Source of the DNA: Ruminococcaceae bacterium UBA6842
GTDB taxonomy: Bacteria; Bacillota; Clostridia; Oscillospirales; Acutalibacteraceae
DNA: 12,559 bases
Assembly: GCA_002451855.1 (NCBI GenBank)
Contig: DKDS01000105.1
Coordinates: 18,783-31,341, forward strand
Reading direction: 5' to 3'
A program made the position numbers and the translations under genes. Within the stretch, counting starts at the first letter, position 1. Each line of letters begins with the position of its first letter. Under the pieces are notes generated by a model, which saw only the letters and a list, made by a program, of their open reading frames with translations, was not told the DNA's origin and did not search any database. This document shows, one piece after another, positions 5,264 to 11,317 of this stretch.

Positions 5264-6403
5264 TTATTTTAAGTCAGCTATTATTCCGTCGGGCAATATT
5301 TTATCATATTTTGTGTTAATTCGAGATCCTTCTTGTCGTGCAAGTAATATTTTATATCCCTGATCAATTTTCTCATTAGGGAAAAAGTTTTCCATACTAA
5401 TTAATTCTCCATTACCAAGCATTTTCTTAGCCAAATCAATATCCATTCTAACTACGCATGCAATTCTTTCGTCAAAATCATAACTATTTTCTTTTCCTCT
5501 AACAATCCAGCCGTGCTGTGCACAAGGTCTTAAAAAATTCGAAGGTAAGGCCTTCCTTAAATCTACAGTATACGAATTTTCAGCTATGTAAAGTCCATTC
5601 ACCTGAGGTACATTTGTATCTGCAACAAACAAAAACAAAAAAAGATGATCTGTATTTTGCATATGAATTATATAATCGTTTTTTGCCTTTATGTTCTCAC
5701 ATTGACGTTCCCAAGTGGCTAGAATTCGCTTATACTTTGTTGCAATACACCTTTCTACTAAAACATCAAAAGGAATATCACCTTTTTCTGCACACTCTCG
5801 TAGCTCCTCAATTTTTGAATCATCAAGAGATATTTCTGTTTTTTTAGGCTTCTTAGGAGCATTTATTGTTTTTACAAAGTCACTTTCTTTTACACATTCT
5901 TTGTCTTTTTCGCCTTGCATACCATTGTTCCGCAAATAATATGTTTTTTCAACTTCATCCCAATGATATAATCCGAACCACAATGCAGTCCAATGATTAT
6001 CAACAAAATCAACACAATATGTTTTCGCACCATAATGTTGGAACGCTGCTTCAGTGATAATTTTTTGATATATTCCCCAGCCATTAACATTGCTGTTTTT
6101 AAGTCCTAAAAATTTTCTAAAGGCATCATCTTTAATAGCTGATGCGATTGCTGTCCTCAACTTTCTATCATTTGAAGTTTTGTTGCCAATATCATGCTTT
6201 ATACTCGGTATTACATGCGGATAGAGTTTACATTGTCCCCGATACAAAACTGTTCCATTCCCAGAATTTATATATTTTACATAACCAACCAATTGATTCA
6301 ACGAATGCATACTAGGAACATCATAAATGGGAATTTTAGAATCCCCCCAAGTACCAATAAAAACCGCCTTTTGCAAATCTGCCGCTTTTGGATATAAAAC
6401 CAT
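5264..6403 (-). CDS. FRG domain protein, probable defence or toxin-type gene
   Basis: A 379-residue protein with the FRG signature: Y-R-G-Q at 54-57 followed by P-S-I, then F-Q-H-Y-G at 121-125, D-F-V-D-N-H-W-T-A-L-W-F at about 132-143, and R-P-C-A-Q-H-G-W at 292-299, where FRG proteins usually have a conserved R-x-x-A-Q. FRG domains (named for F, R, G residues) are recurrent in phage-defence and polymorphic toxin settings; the chemistry is not established. The second ATG (6401-6403) is preferred because GGAG lies seven bases upstream; the first, at 6409, is only one base from it. A 60-base sample (5581-5640) is 35% GC against 52% at 9001-9060 in the recombinase, which suggests separate acquisition. 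It stands alone between the tRNA terminator and an att-like repeat. Confidence 0.8.
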   Translation of the reverse strand: MVLYPKAADLQKAVFIGTWGDSKIPIYDVPSMHSLNQLVGYVKYINSGNGTVLYRGQCKLYPHVIPSIKHDIGNKTSNDRKLRTAIASAIKDDAFRKFLGLKNSNVNGWGIYQKIITEAAFQHYGAKTYCVDFVDNHWTALWFGLYHWDEVEKTYYLRNNGMQGEKDKECVKESDFVKTINAPKKPKKTEISLDDSKIEELRECAEKGDIPFDVLVERCIATKYKRILATWERQCENIKAKNDYIIHMQNTDHLFLFLFVADTNVPQVNGLYIAENSYTVDLRKALPSNFLRPCAQHGWIVRGKENSYDFDERIACVVRMDIDLAKKMLGNGELISMENFFPNEKIDQGYKILLARQEGSRINTKYDKILPDGIIADLK

Positions 6404-6427
6404 TTTCATTCTCCTGCCATTTCAATT

Positions 6428-6445
6428 ACTTTTCTTTGTTTACTG
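6428..6445. repeat. Att-like 18-base direct repeat, left copy
   Basis: ACTTTTCTTTGTTTACTG, identical to 8422-8439 in the same orientation. It lies 24 bases upstream of the FRG start and 33 bases after the last gene of the cassette, so it falls in a gap between genes and where base composition changes. Confidence 0.75.
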
Positions 6446-6478
6446 AGGGTCAAATATCGAGTCTTGCCATTATGTCAC

Positions 6479-6721
6479 TTATTTTCGATGTTTGTTATAA
6501 AAATCAATCATCATCTGTTCTATGACTTCAAAATCAAATGTTGGTACAGGATAGTGATTACTTTTGGACATTCTCCCGCCGATGTTATGTCCAGCGGCGG
6601 TTAATGCCCAATCACCGAACTTGTCCTTTACGACCAAGCCCATATCCTTCCACATTCCATACACCCATTTAGTACTCATGCCGACCGCGCGTCCCACAAA
6701 TCTCGCAGACATTCTACTCAT
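6479..6721 (-). CDS. Small winged-helix-like DNA-binding protein (hypothetical)
   Basis: An 80-residue basic protein of unknown role. Residues 6-31 (A-R-F-V-G-R-A-V-G-M-S-T onward) look like a helix-turn-helix, followed by a wing-like strand pair F-G-D-W-A-L-T and a G-G-R-M-S turn, and a tail with V-P-T-F-D-F-E-V-I-E-Q-M-M. The ATG at 6719-6721 has AGAGG seven bases upstream. A TTG at 6737-6739 overlaps the preceding stop as TTGA and would add six residues; either is possible, and the overlap shows close coupling to the zinc-ribbon gene. The W-x-L-T-x-x-G pattern recalls C-terminal parts of phage antirepressor-like proteins, but I do not assign a family. Confidence 0.6.
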   Translation of the reverse strand: MSRMSARFVGRAVGMSTKWVYGMWKDMGLVVKDKFGDWALTAAGHNIGGRMSKSNHYPVPTFDFEVIEQMMIDFYNKHRK

Positions 6722-6735
6722 AGATAAGCCTCTAA

Positions 6736-7482
6736 TCAATCATCATCATTGGGAAGATACCAACCATGTTCTCTATGAGGAAGTTTGAGCGGGAATCGGC
6801 TAGCTATGGTATTAACCACATCAATCCGCTTAAGGTCAAGCTGTAAATATTCGTCTGAATCGTAGTCCATATCGCCCAACGCAGAGCACATCTCGTCTTC
6901 GGAAGCGGAAGCCATCCAAGAATCGGTTATATGTGAAAATTTCATATCAGTTCCTCCTTCATCCTCCTCATTAGGTCGGGGTGTATAATCAGTCGTTTCG
7001 TATTCATTATCAGTTGCTGATGCCGCAAGTATGGTTACACCGGTATCGACAGCAACTCCAGCCGCTACTTTTAGCCACTCCTTTGCCTTTTCGAGACGGG
7101 CTTGTTCGCAATCCGAGCAAAGAGTAGCATTCGGGTTAGGAAGAACCTTTCCGCAGTCCGAGCAAATACCTTTTATATTGTTGAATGTGGTATCGTTCTC
7201 GTATCCACAATTACGGCAAATATGTTTTGCTGATTTTTTATTAAAACCTTCTTGGTTGTTGAGATAAGCTTCACACTCATCACAAAACCAAAAGATACGG
7301 TCGTTCAGAAAATACTGTTCAGAGAAATTATAGCCACAATCCTCGCAAGTCCACAACGACTTCTTTTTATTGAAAGTCATTTTACCGCTTTTACAGGCAG
7401 GGCAAAACATCCACTTCTTAATGTTCTTAATATAGGAATATGATGCTTGATCACCCAGGCTGATTTTCTTTTTTCTTCCCAT
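6736..7482 (-). CDS. Triple zinc-ribbon protein with acidic C-terminal domain
   Basis: A 248-residue protein with six C-x-x-C pairs that form three zinc ribbons: C27-C30/C46-C49, C67-C70/C89-C92 and C107-C110/C122-C125. A helix with a mildly hydrophobic stretch follows (about 132-156), then an acidic linker (P-N-E-E-D-E-G-G) and a C-terminal domain from M180 with D-S-W-M-A-S-A-S at its start and H-R-E-H-G-W-Y-L-P-N-D-D-D at its end. Similar clostridial proteins are sometimes labelled Sec23/Sec24 zinc finger-containing; the function is unknown. The ATG at 7480-7482 has a GGGGGAAAG site; the start at 7524 would overlap the upstream gene and lacks one. M180 (6945) has a perfect AGGAGG seven bases upstream, so a separate 69-residue product (6736-6945) is likely. 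Confidence 0.65.
   Translation of the reverse strand: MGRKKKISLGDQASYSYIKNIKKWMFCPACKSGKMTFNKKKSLWTCEDCGYNFSEQYFLNDRIFWFCDECEAYLNNQEGFNKKSAKHICRNCGYENDTTFNNIKGICSDCGKVLPNPNATLCSDCEQARLEKAKEWLKVAAGVAVDTGVTILAASATDNEYETTDYTPRPNEEDEGGTDMKFSHITDSWMASASEDEMCSALGDMDYDSDEYLQLDLKRIDVVNTIASRFPLKLPHREHGWYLPNDDD
6953..6958 (-). promoter_or_regulatory. Internal ribosome binding site within the zinc-ribbon gene
   Basis: AGGAGG on the minus strand, seven bases before an in-frame ATG at 6943-6945. The site is encoded by the G-A/E-rich linker codons. It would start translation of the last 69 residues as a free protein, and is better than the site of the full-length start. Confidence 0.6.
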
Positions 7483-7498
7483 TGAACTTTCCCCCTTT

Positions 7499-7747
7499 TT
7501 AAGCATCCAGGTTATAGCCGCCAAATGTCGCTATGGCTTGAGCAATAAATAAACATCCGTCTTTGCCGTAATTTCGCTCATTCATAGCGGCAAAACCGCT
7601 GTCGATAAAAGATGAAACTTGTCGGTCGGCAAAGTATAGCGGTGTGAATTTTTCTTTGAATTCTGGTTCTATGTAAGTGAGCATATACTCATAGAGGCTT
7701 TTTACCACCGTTTGAACAGCATCGCACGAATACCCCAAAGGCTTCAT
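7499..7747 (-). CDS. C-terminal TipAS-like fragment downstream of the TAG
   Basis: An 82-residue open frame from the ATG at 7745-7747. It is in the same frame as the MerR gene, 33 bases after its TAG, and the 11 codons in between stay open and look like protein (Y-Y-R-V-I-A-D). No good ribosome binding site precedes the ATG, so independent translation is doubtful. Features are helices with V-Q-T-V-V-K-S-L-Y-E-Y near residues 11-21 and a terminal F-I-A-Q-A-I-A. It fits the last third of a TipAS-type ligand-binding domain. The downstream zinc-ribbon gene starts 16 bases after its stop. Confidence 0.45.
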   Translation of the reverse strand: MKPLGYSCDAVQTVVKSLYEYMLTYIEPEFKEKFTPLYFADRQVSSFIDSGFAAMNERNYGKDGCLFIAQAIATFGGYNLDA

Positions 7748-7780
7748 ATCTGCGATAACCCGATAGTAGCCGCCTATGGT

Positions 7781-8332
7781 CTATATGTACACCATCTCCT
7801 CCGGGGCAATATCACCGTAAATGTCCATAATGCATTTTACATCGGATGCATCCCATTCCTCGGAGGGTTTGTCAAGGATGGTGTCTGCCGCATCCATAAA
7901 TCGTCTGCCTTGTGGGTCATTAAAGGCATTCCAGTTTTGTCGTGAATGCTCAATGAAATCATCAAACTTCATCGACCCAACTCTCGTGGCGTTTGGAACG
8001 CGCCCAGTCATCTGTATTGTCTTGGCAAAACCGAGGTAGGTAAGGATTTCGTCGCGTCGTTTTTTAAGCTGCTCAACTTTACCGGTCATTACCTCGTAGA
8101 AGCTAAAATCCGGATTGCTGCCGAATTCACGGATTTCTTTTACTGAGAAGCCTATGCCAATAAGCAACTTGATACCCCATATCCTCTCAATGTCCTCTTC
8201 GCTGTAATCACGATATTTGTTTGTGGGGTTTCTGGTTTCAGCCACCGGGAGAAGCTTTTCTTTTTCGTAGTAGCGTAGCATATCACGAGTTATGCCGAGG
8301 TGTTCATCCACCCATTTTACCGAGTATCCCAC
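7781..8332 (-). CDS. MerR-family transcriptional regulator (truncated by TAG)
   Basis: The 183-residue N-terminal part. Residues 1-71 are a classic MerR DNA-binding domain: a helix-turn-helix containing the L-G-I-T-R-D-M-L-R-Y-Y-E-K segment, and a wing with R-x-Y-S-E-E-D-I-E-R-I. Residues 75-108 form the dimerisation coiled coil. From about 121 (M-K-F-D-D-F-I-E-H-S) begins an effector domain of TipAS type that is cut at codon 184. MerR proteins bind long-spacer promoters and untwist them when a ligand binds. The GTG at 8330-8332 is chosen because of the AAGGCGGTGATC site; the upstream GTG at 8350 lies before that site. It is probably self-regulated through the promoter directly upstream and heads the cassette operon. 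Confidence 0.8.
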   Translation of the reverse strand: MGYSVKWVDEHLGITRDMLRYYEKEKLLPVAETRNPTNKYRDYSEEDIERIWGIKLLIGIGFSVKEIREFGSNPDFSFYEVMTGKVEQLKKRRDEILTYLGFAKTIQMTGRVPNATRVGSMKFDDFIEHSRQNWNAFNDPQGRRFMDAADTILDKPSEEWDASDVKCIMDIYGDIAPEEMVYI

Positions 8333-8354
8333 ACGATCACCGCCTTTCACCTAT

Positions 8355-8385
8355 ATTATACACATTGGGGTCACACCCATGTCAA
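8355..8385 (-). promoter_or_regulatory. MerR-type promoter with 19-base spacer
   Basis: On the minus strand TTGACA (8380-8385) and TATAAT (8355-8360) are both perfect but are separated by 19 bases instead of 17. The spacer contains an imperfect dyad, ATGGG...CCCCAAT (inverted halves GGG and CCC at 8368-8378). A 19-base spacer with a dyad is the hallmark of promoters controlled by MerR proteins. The GTG start of the MerR gene is 22 bases beyond the -10 box. Confidence 0.8.
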
Positions 8386-8387
8386 TG

Positions 8388-8423
8388 GTTTTTTGAAGAA
8401 TTTTTATTCTTTTTTCAAAAAAC
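8388..8423 (-). terminator. AT-rich hairpin after the recombinase pair
   Basis: GTTTTTTG (8388-8395) pairs perfectly with CAAAAAAC (8416-8423), and AAGAAT (8396-8401) with ATTCTT (8406-8411), leaving a 4-base bulge. It may end the recombinase transcript. It also abuts the -35 box of the MerR promoter and overlaps the att-like repeat by two bases, so a protein-binding role is equally possible. Confidence 0.4.
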
Positions 8424-8439
8424 TTTTCTTTGTTTACTG
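8422..8439. repeat. Att-like 18-base direct repeat, right copy
   Basis: ACTTTTCTTTGTTTACTG, identical to 6428-6445. It begins 22 bases beyond the stop codon of the tyrosine recombinase at 8462, the usual place of the attachment site in Tn916-like elements. Weak similarity continues to its left (CAAAAA-ACTTTT against CAATT-ACTTTT). Confidence 0.75.
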
Positions 8440-8461
8440 CAAACCAATTTTTGATGGTGCC

Positions 8462-9922
8462 TTAGTCGGCGCCCTCTTTTAGTTTTGCTTTCTCTTCCGC
8501 TATCTCCGCTTTTACTCGCACAATCATTTCCGCGAGCTTTTCTTCGCATTCCTCGCGCGTTTTCGCGTAGATATTGTGGCTTTCCCGCTTGCCGTAGGCA
8601 TTGGTTGGTGTGTACCGTCCCTCGTAGAGATGGTCGTTAATCATGGTGACACAGCCCGTCCCGGGCTTTCGTATTTTTGGCTTGTACGGCGTGAATTCGA
8701 CCGGGGAGGTATCTTTCCTTTCCTCCCGCGCTATCGTCGGCATTTGGGCGTCTGTACCGCCGATTTTGCGGTCTATATGCACCGCCGCCTGCCTTTGCAT
8801 AGTATCGGTGATATGGCTGTAAATATCAAGCGTGGTTGCCGAGGACACATGGCCTATGGTTGCCGAGAGCGTTTTCACATCCATACCGTGCTCCAGCGCC
8901 ATGGTCGCAAAGGTGTGCCGCAGATCGTGAAAGCGCACCTTTTTACAGCCCGCCCGTTCCAAGATCAGTTGTAACCGTTTTCTAACCGATGACGGATTTC
9001 TCGGTCTGCCGTTATCCGTCGGTGACGGGAACATCCATTCCGAATCCACCGTTTCTTTATACACTGCGAGAGTTTTGAGGAGTGACGGCGGCAGAATAAC
9101 AGTGCGTATCGAGGCTTTTGTTTTCGGCGCTGATATAATTATTTCCGCCCTGATGATATACACCTGCCGCTCGATATGCAGCTCTCCTGTTTTGAAGTTG
9201 AGGTCGCTCCATTTGAGCGCCAATATCTCACCGCGCCGCATCCCCGTGCCGAGCTCCAGCAAGAAGAGCTCATAGCAACCTTCTTCCTTTGCCTGATGCA
9301 GAAATCGGATAATTTCATTTTGCGTGAGCACCTGCATCTCTCGTGCTTTCTTCGGTGGCAGCTTACAGCCGACGGCGGGATTGGTTCGTATCAAACCGTC
9401 CTGTACCGCCCGCTGTAAAGCTGTGCGGCAGTTGGCATGTATCCCCCTTATCGTTCTGTCCGAAAGTCCCTTTCCGTAAGTTTTTGCATGCAGTTTTCTT
9501 CCGTCTGTCTTTTCCTTTGCGTAGAATTGCTGTAAATCCGACTGTGACAGCCTGTTCAGCGGTATTTTTCCGATTTCGGGAATGATATGATTGTAAATGC
9601 GGTTTTCATAGTCGGTTCTTGTGGTAATACGGAGTGTGTGTCGGCAGTAGGTCTGATACCAGAAGTCGATCCAATCCCCGAACGGCATATCCGGTTTAAT
9701 TTTATCGGAAGAGCGTCCGTACTGTTCTTTCAGCGCTTCGAGCTTAGTGGAACATTCTGTTTTTGTTTTCGCCGTTACGCATTTTGTAATAGGCAGGCTT
9801 TTCTCATTGTACCCGACAACAATTCTTCCTTCCCACCGACCGTCTTTACGCAGGCGTAATGTGCCCTCACCATTTTTTCTTTTTTTAGCGATTGGTATCA
9901 TCTCCTTCAAGCATAATCTCAT
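8462..9922 (-). CDS. int: Tyrosine recombinase/integrase with extra C-terminal arm-binding-like domain
   Basis: A 486-residue integrase, about 90 longer than its upstream neighbour. An arm-type DNA-binding domain is at about 17-66 (G-R-W-E-G-R), a SAM-like core-binding domain at 80-180 and the catalytic domain at 200-385 with R229 (T-G-M-R-R-G-E), a lysine in P-K-T-K-A-S (K267 or K269), H332 and R335 (F-H-D-L-R-H-T-F), H358 (I-G-H) and nucleophile Y368 (L-D-I-Y-S-H). After a linker, residues 420-472 repeat the arm-domain pattern (Y-E-G-R, G-K, A-K-T-R-E-E-C-E-E-K-L), so it seems to carry DNA-binding domains at both ends. The start at 9920-9922 has a GGGAG eight bases upstream and overlaps the end of the preceding recombinase by 38 bases; an ATG at 9901 abuts an AAGGAG and is less likely. 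Confidence 0.9.
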   Translation of the reverse strand: MRLCLKEMIPIAKKRKNGEGTLRLRKDGRWEGRIVVGYNEKSLPITKCVTAKTKTECSTKLEALKEQYGRSSDKIKPDMPFGDWIDFWYQTYCRHTLRITTRTDYENRIYNHIIPEIGKIPLNRLSQSDLQQFYAKEKTDGRKLHAKTYGKGLSDRTIRGIHANCRTALQRAVQDGLIRTNPAVGCKLPPKKAREMQVLTQNEIIRFLHQAKEEGCYELFLLELGTGMRRGEILALKWSDLNFKTGELHIERQVYIIRAEIIISAPKTKASIRTVILPPSLLKTLAVYKETVDSEWMFPSPTDNGRPRNPSSVRKRLQLILERAGCKKVRFHDLRHTFATMALEHGMDVKTLSATIGHVSSATTLDIYSHITDTMQRQAAVHIDRKIGGTDAQMPTIAREERKDTSPVEFTPYKPKIRKPGTGCVTMINDHLYEGRYTPTNAYGKRESHNIYAKTREECEEKLAEMIVRVKAEIAEEKAKLKEGAD

Positions 9923-11060
9923 CCATAAAGCTCCCTACGATAGCGGAAGCGTTTCTCTGCATATCGGTGGTCACATGGGTGTAGGTGTCCAGCGTAAAGC
10001 TGGCGTTGGTATGCCCGAGGATTCCCGACAGGGTTTTCGCATCCACGCCGCCCGCCAGTGCGTGAGTGGCGAAGGTGTGCCGCAGATCGTGGAACCGAAT
10101 CAGCGGAAGCTCCGCCTGTTTTAACAGTGTTTTTAATCGGTGGTAAGCATAGTCGGGGTGCATCGGTTTTTCGGGCTCATAGATATTCGGGAATATCCAT
10201 TCGCTGACTGCCGTTTCTTTTCGTTTCCGCAGAAGTTCCGCAGTGCTCGGCGGCAGGACAATCGTGCGCGTTCCCGTCTCGGTTTTGGTTTCGCCGATAT
10301 TCAATCCGCCGCCTTTCCTTTTAGCAACCGAGCGCCTCACTTTCAGCTTTCCGTTTTTCGCATCGAAGTCCTCCCACTTCAGTCCGCAGATTTCACCCCG
10401 CCGCAGTCCTGTGGTCAGCTCGGTGTAGAAGAAATCGTACCACCGCTCATCCTGTCGGATGCGTTTCATAAATCTGTCAAGCTGTTCGTCATTGAGTATC
10501 TGCTTCGGCGGATAATTGTTTTTGGGAATCGTTGTGCCGACCGTTGGATTTTTAACAATCAGCCGTAGGCGCACCGCCATATCGAGTGCTTCGTGCAGCA
10601 TCATATGAATACCGCGCACCATACTGTCGGCAAGCTCTGTACCGTGCAGCTTGTCAGGTTTCACCCGACCTTTCTTTTTGACGCTGTTATAGAATTTTTG
10701 AAGTTCCTGCGTGGTCAGCACCGACAAAGGTCTGTCGCCGAGATACGGTTTGATTTGATTTTTAATCATCGCTTTGTAAGAATCCAGCGTGCTCTCGCGA
10801 ATTGTGAAGATCATATATTCATTGATCCATCGGTCGAGCCATTCGCCGAGCGTCATATTCGAATCCTCGGTGAGGTCGGCATCGCGGTACATCTCGATGC
10901 AGTCGTGGAGCTTTACGATTAACTCCTTTTGTGTTCGGGCAAGCACATAGCGGTGAATCGGATCGCCGTTCTTTTTGTGACCGACAACGATGCGGCCTTC
11001 CCATCTTCCGTCTTCGCGCTTGCGCACCATACCGTCTCCCGACGGTCTTCGCTTTGCCAT
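9885..11060 (-). CDS. int: Tyrosine recombinase/integrase, first of a tandem pair
   Basis: A 391-residue Tn916-family-like integrase that should catalyse integration and excision at att sites. Domains are an arm-type DNA-binding domain at 6-58 (D-G-R-W-E-G-R), a core-binding domain at 68-170 and a catalytic domain at 188-378 with R220 (T-G-L-R-R-G-E), K259 (E-T-K-T-E), H324 and R327 (F-H-D-L-R-H-T-F), H350 (L-G-H) and Y360 (L-D-T-Y-T-H). All catalytic residues are intact. The ATG at 11058-11060 has a superb GGGAGGTGAT site; a start at 11099 has none. It shares its domain plan with the downstream recombinase but is clearly diverged, so the pair is not a recent duplication. The overlap implies co-translation. 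Confidence 0.92.
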   Translation of the reverse strand: MAKRRPSGDGMVRKREDGRWEGRIVVGHKKNGDPIHRYVLARTQKELIVKLHDCIEMYRDADLTEDSNMTLGEWLDRWINEYMIFTIRESTLDSYKAMIKNQIKPYLGDRPLSVLTTQELQKFYNSVKKKGRVKPDKLHGTELADSMVRGIHMMLHEALDMAVRLRLIVKNPTVGTTIPKNNYPPKQILNDEQLDRFMKRIRQDERWYDFFYTELTTGLRRGEICGLKWEDFDAKNGKLKVRRSVAKRKGGGLNIGETKTETGTRTIVLPPSTAELLRKRKETAVSEWIFPNIYEPEKPMHPDYAYHRLKTLLKQAELPLIRFHDLRHTFATHALAGGVDAKTLSGILGHTNASFTLDTYTHVTTDMQRNASAIVGSFMDEIMLEGDDTNR

Positions 11061-11132
11061 AGTATCACCTCCCAGCCGAACACACAATACCACATACATG
11101 GCGGAATATCCAGCTAAATTTGCGGTAAAATT

Positions 11133-11178
11133 CGCAACCCCTAAATCAGCGAGGTTTTTATCGCCGCAACCCCTAAAT
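11133..11178 (-). repeat. Pair of 14-base direct repeats upstream of the recombinases
   Basis: CGCAACCCCTAAAT occurs at 11133-11146 and 11165-11178, 32 bases apart (about three helical turns, same face). A third copy of the nine-base core GCAACCCCT is at 11267-11275. On the minus strand this is AGGGGTTGC. They may be binding sites for integrase, excisionase or the HTH protein. Confidence 0.65.
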
Positions 11179-11221
11179 TGAAGCTTTTATAACCGTTCTT
11201 AAAAGCCATACAAAGCCTTGT

Positions 11222-11242
11222 GCGGTCGGCGTTGCCGTCCGC
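11222..11242 (-). other. GC-rich hairpin in the recombinase leader
   Basis: GCGGTCGGC and GCCGTCCGC form a 9-base stem with one T-T mismatch and a GTT loop. There is no T run after it on either strand, so it is not a simple terminator. Confidence 0.5.
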
Positions 11243-11250
11243 TGTTCCCT

Positions 11251-11278
11251 GCGAGGGGAAAGCAAGGCAACCCCTCGC
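11251..11278 (-). other. Second GC-rich hairpin in the recombinase leader
   Basis: GCGAGGGG and CCCCTCGC form a perfect 8-bp stem around a 12-base loop, nine bases from the first hairpin. The right arm overlaps the third AGGGGTTGC copy. The 257 bases between the HTH gene stop and the recombinase start hold no gene, only these hairpins and the repeats. Confidence 0.55.
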
Positions 11279-11317
11279 TTTCTCCTGCTTATTTTCGGAC
11301 GAGCCGTAAAACTGCCG

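Larger units (their letters stand above)
7499..8332 (-). pseudogene. MerR-family regulator with TipAS-like domain, split by an in-frame TAG
   Basis: Reading one frame from the GTG at 8330-8332 to the TAA at 7499-7501 gives 277 codons, interrupted once by TAG at 7781-7783 (codon 184). The N-terminal part is MerR; the sequence on both sides of the TAG joins smoothly into a helical TipAS-like effector domain, with G-G-Y-Y-R-V-I-A-D-M directly after the stop and a C-terminal G-K-D-G-C-L-F-I-A-Q-A-I segment. The total is a normal MerR-TipAS length. A single base change would restore it. Either the gene has just died, or two truncated products (or readthrough) are made. Confidence 0.7.
6428..8439. 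mobile_element. Recombinase-less cassette between 18-base att-like repeats
   Basis: About 2.0 kb bounded by perfect 18-base direct repeats. It contains only minus-strand genes: a split MerR/TipAS-like regulator, a triple zinc-ribbon protein and a small DNA-binding-like protein. The right repeat begins 22 bases past the stop of a tyrosine recombinase. This is the layout of a cis-mobilisable cassette, or of two elements joined by tandem integration. The mobile status is inference from the repeats. Confidence 0.5.

Noticed and set aside
7781..7783. The in-frame TAG as pyrrolysine or as a recoded amber codon.
   Set aside because: One case in one gene is not evidence of recoding; no suppressor tRNA or pyrrolysine genes are seen here, and a simple nonsense mutation is enough.
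8462..9922. The downstream recombinase being a recent duplicate of the upstream one.
   Set aside because: The two proteins share domain plan and catalytic motifs but differ widely between them, and only one has the C-terminal extension.
11222..11278. The two GC-rich hairpins as rho-independent terminators.
   Set aside because: No T run follows either stem on either strand.
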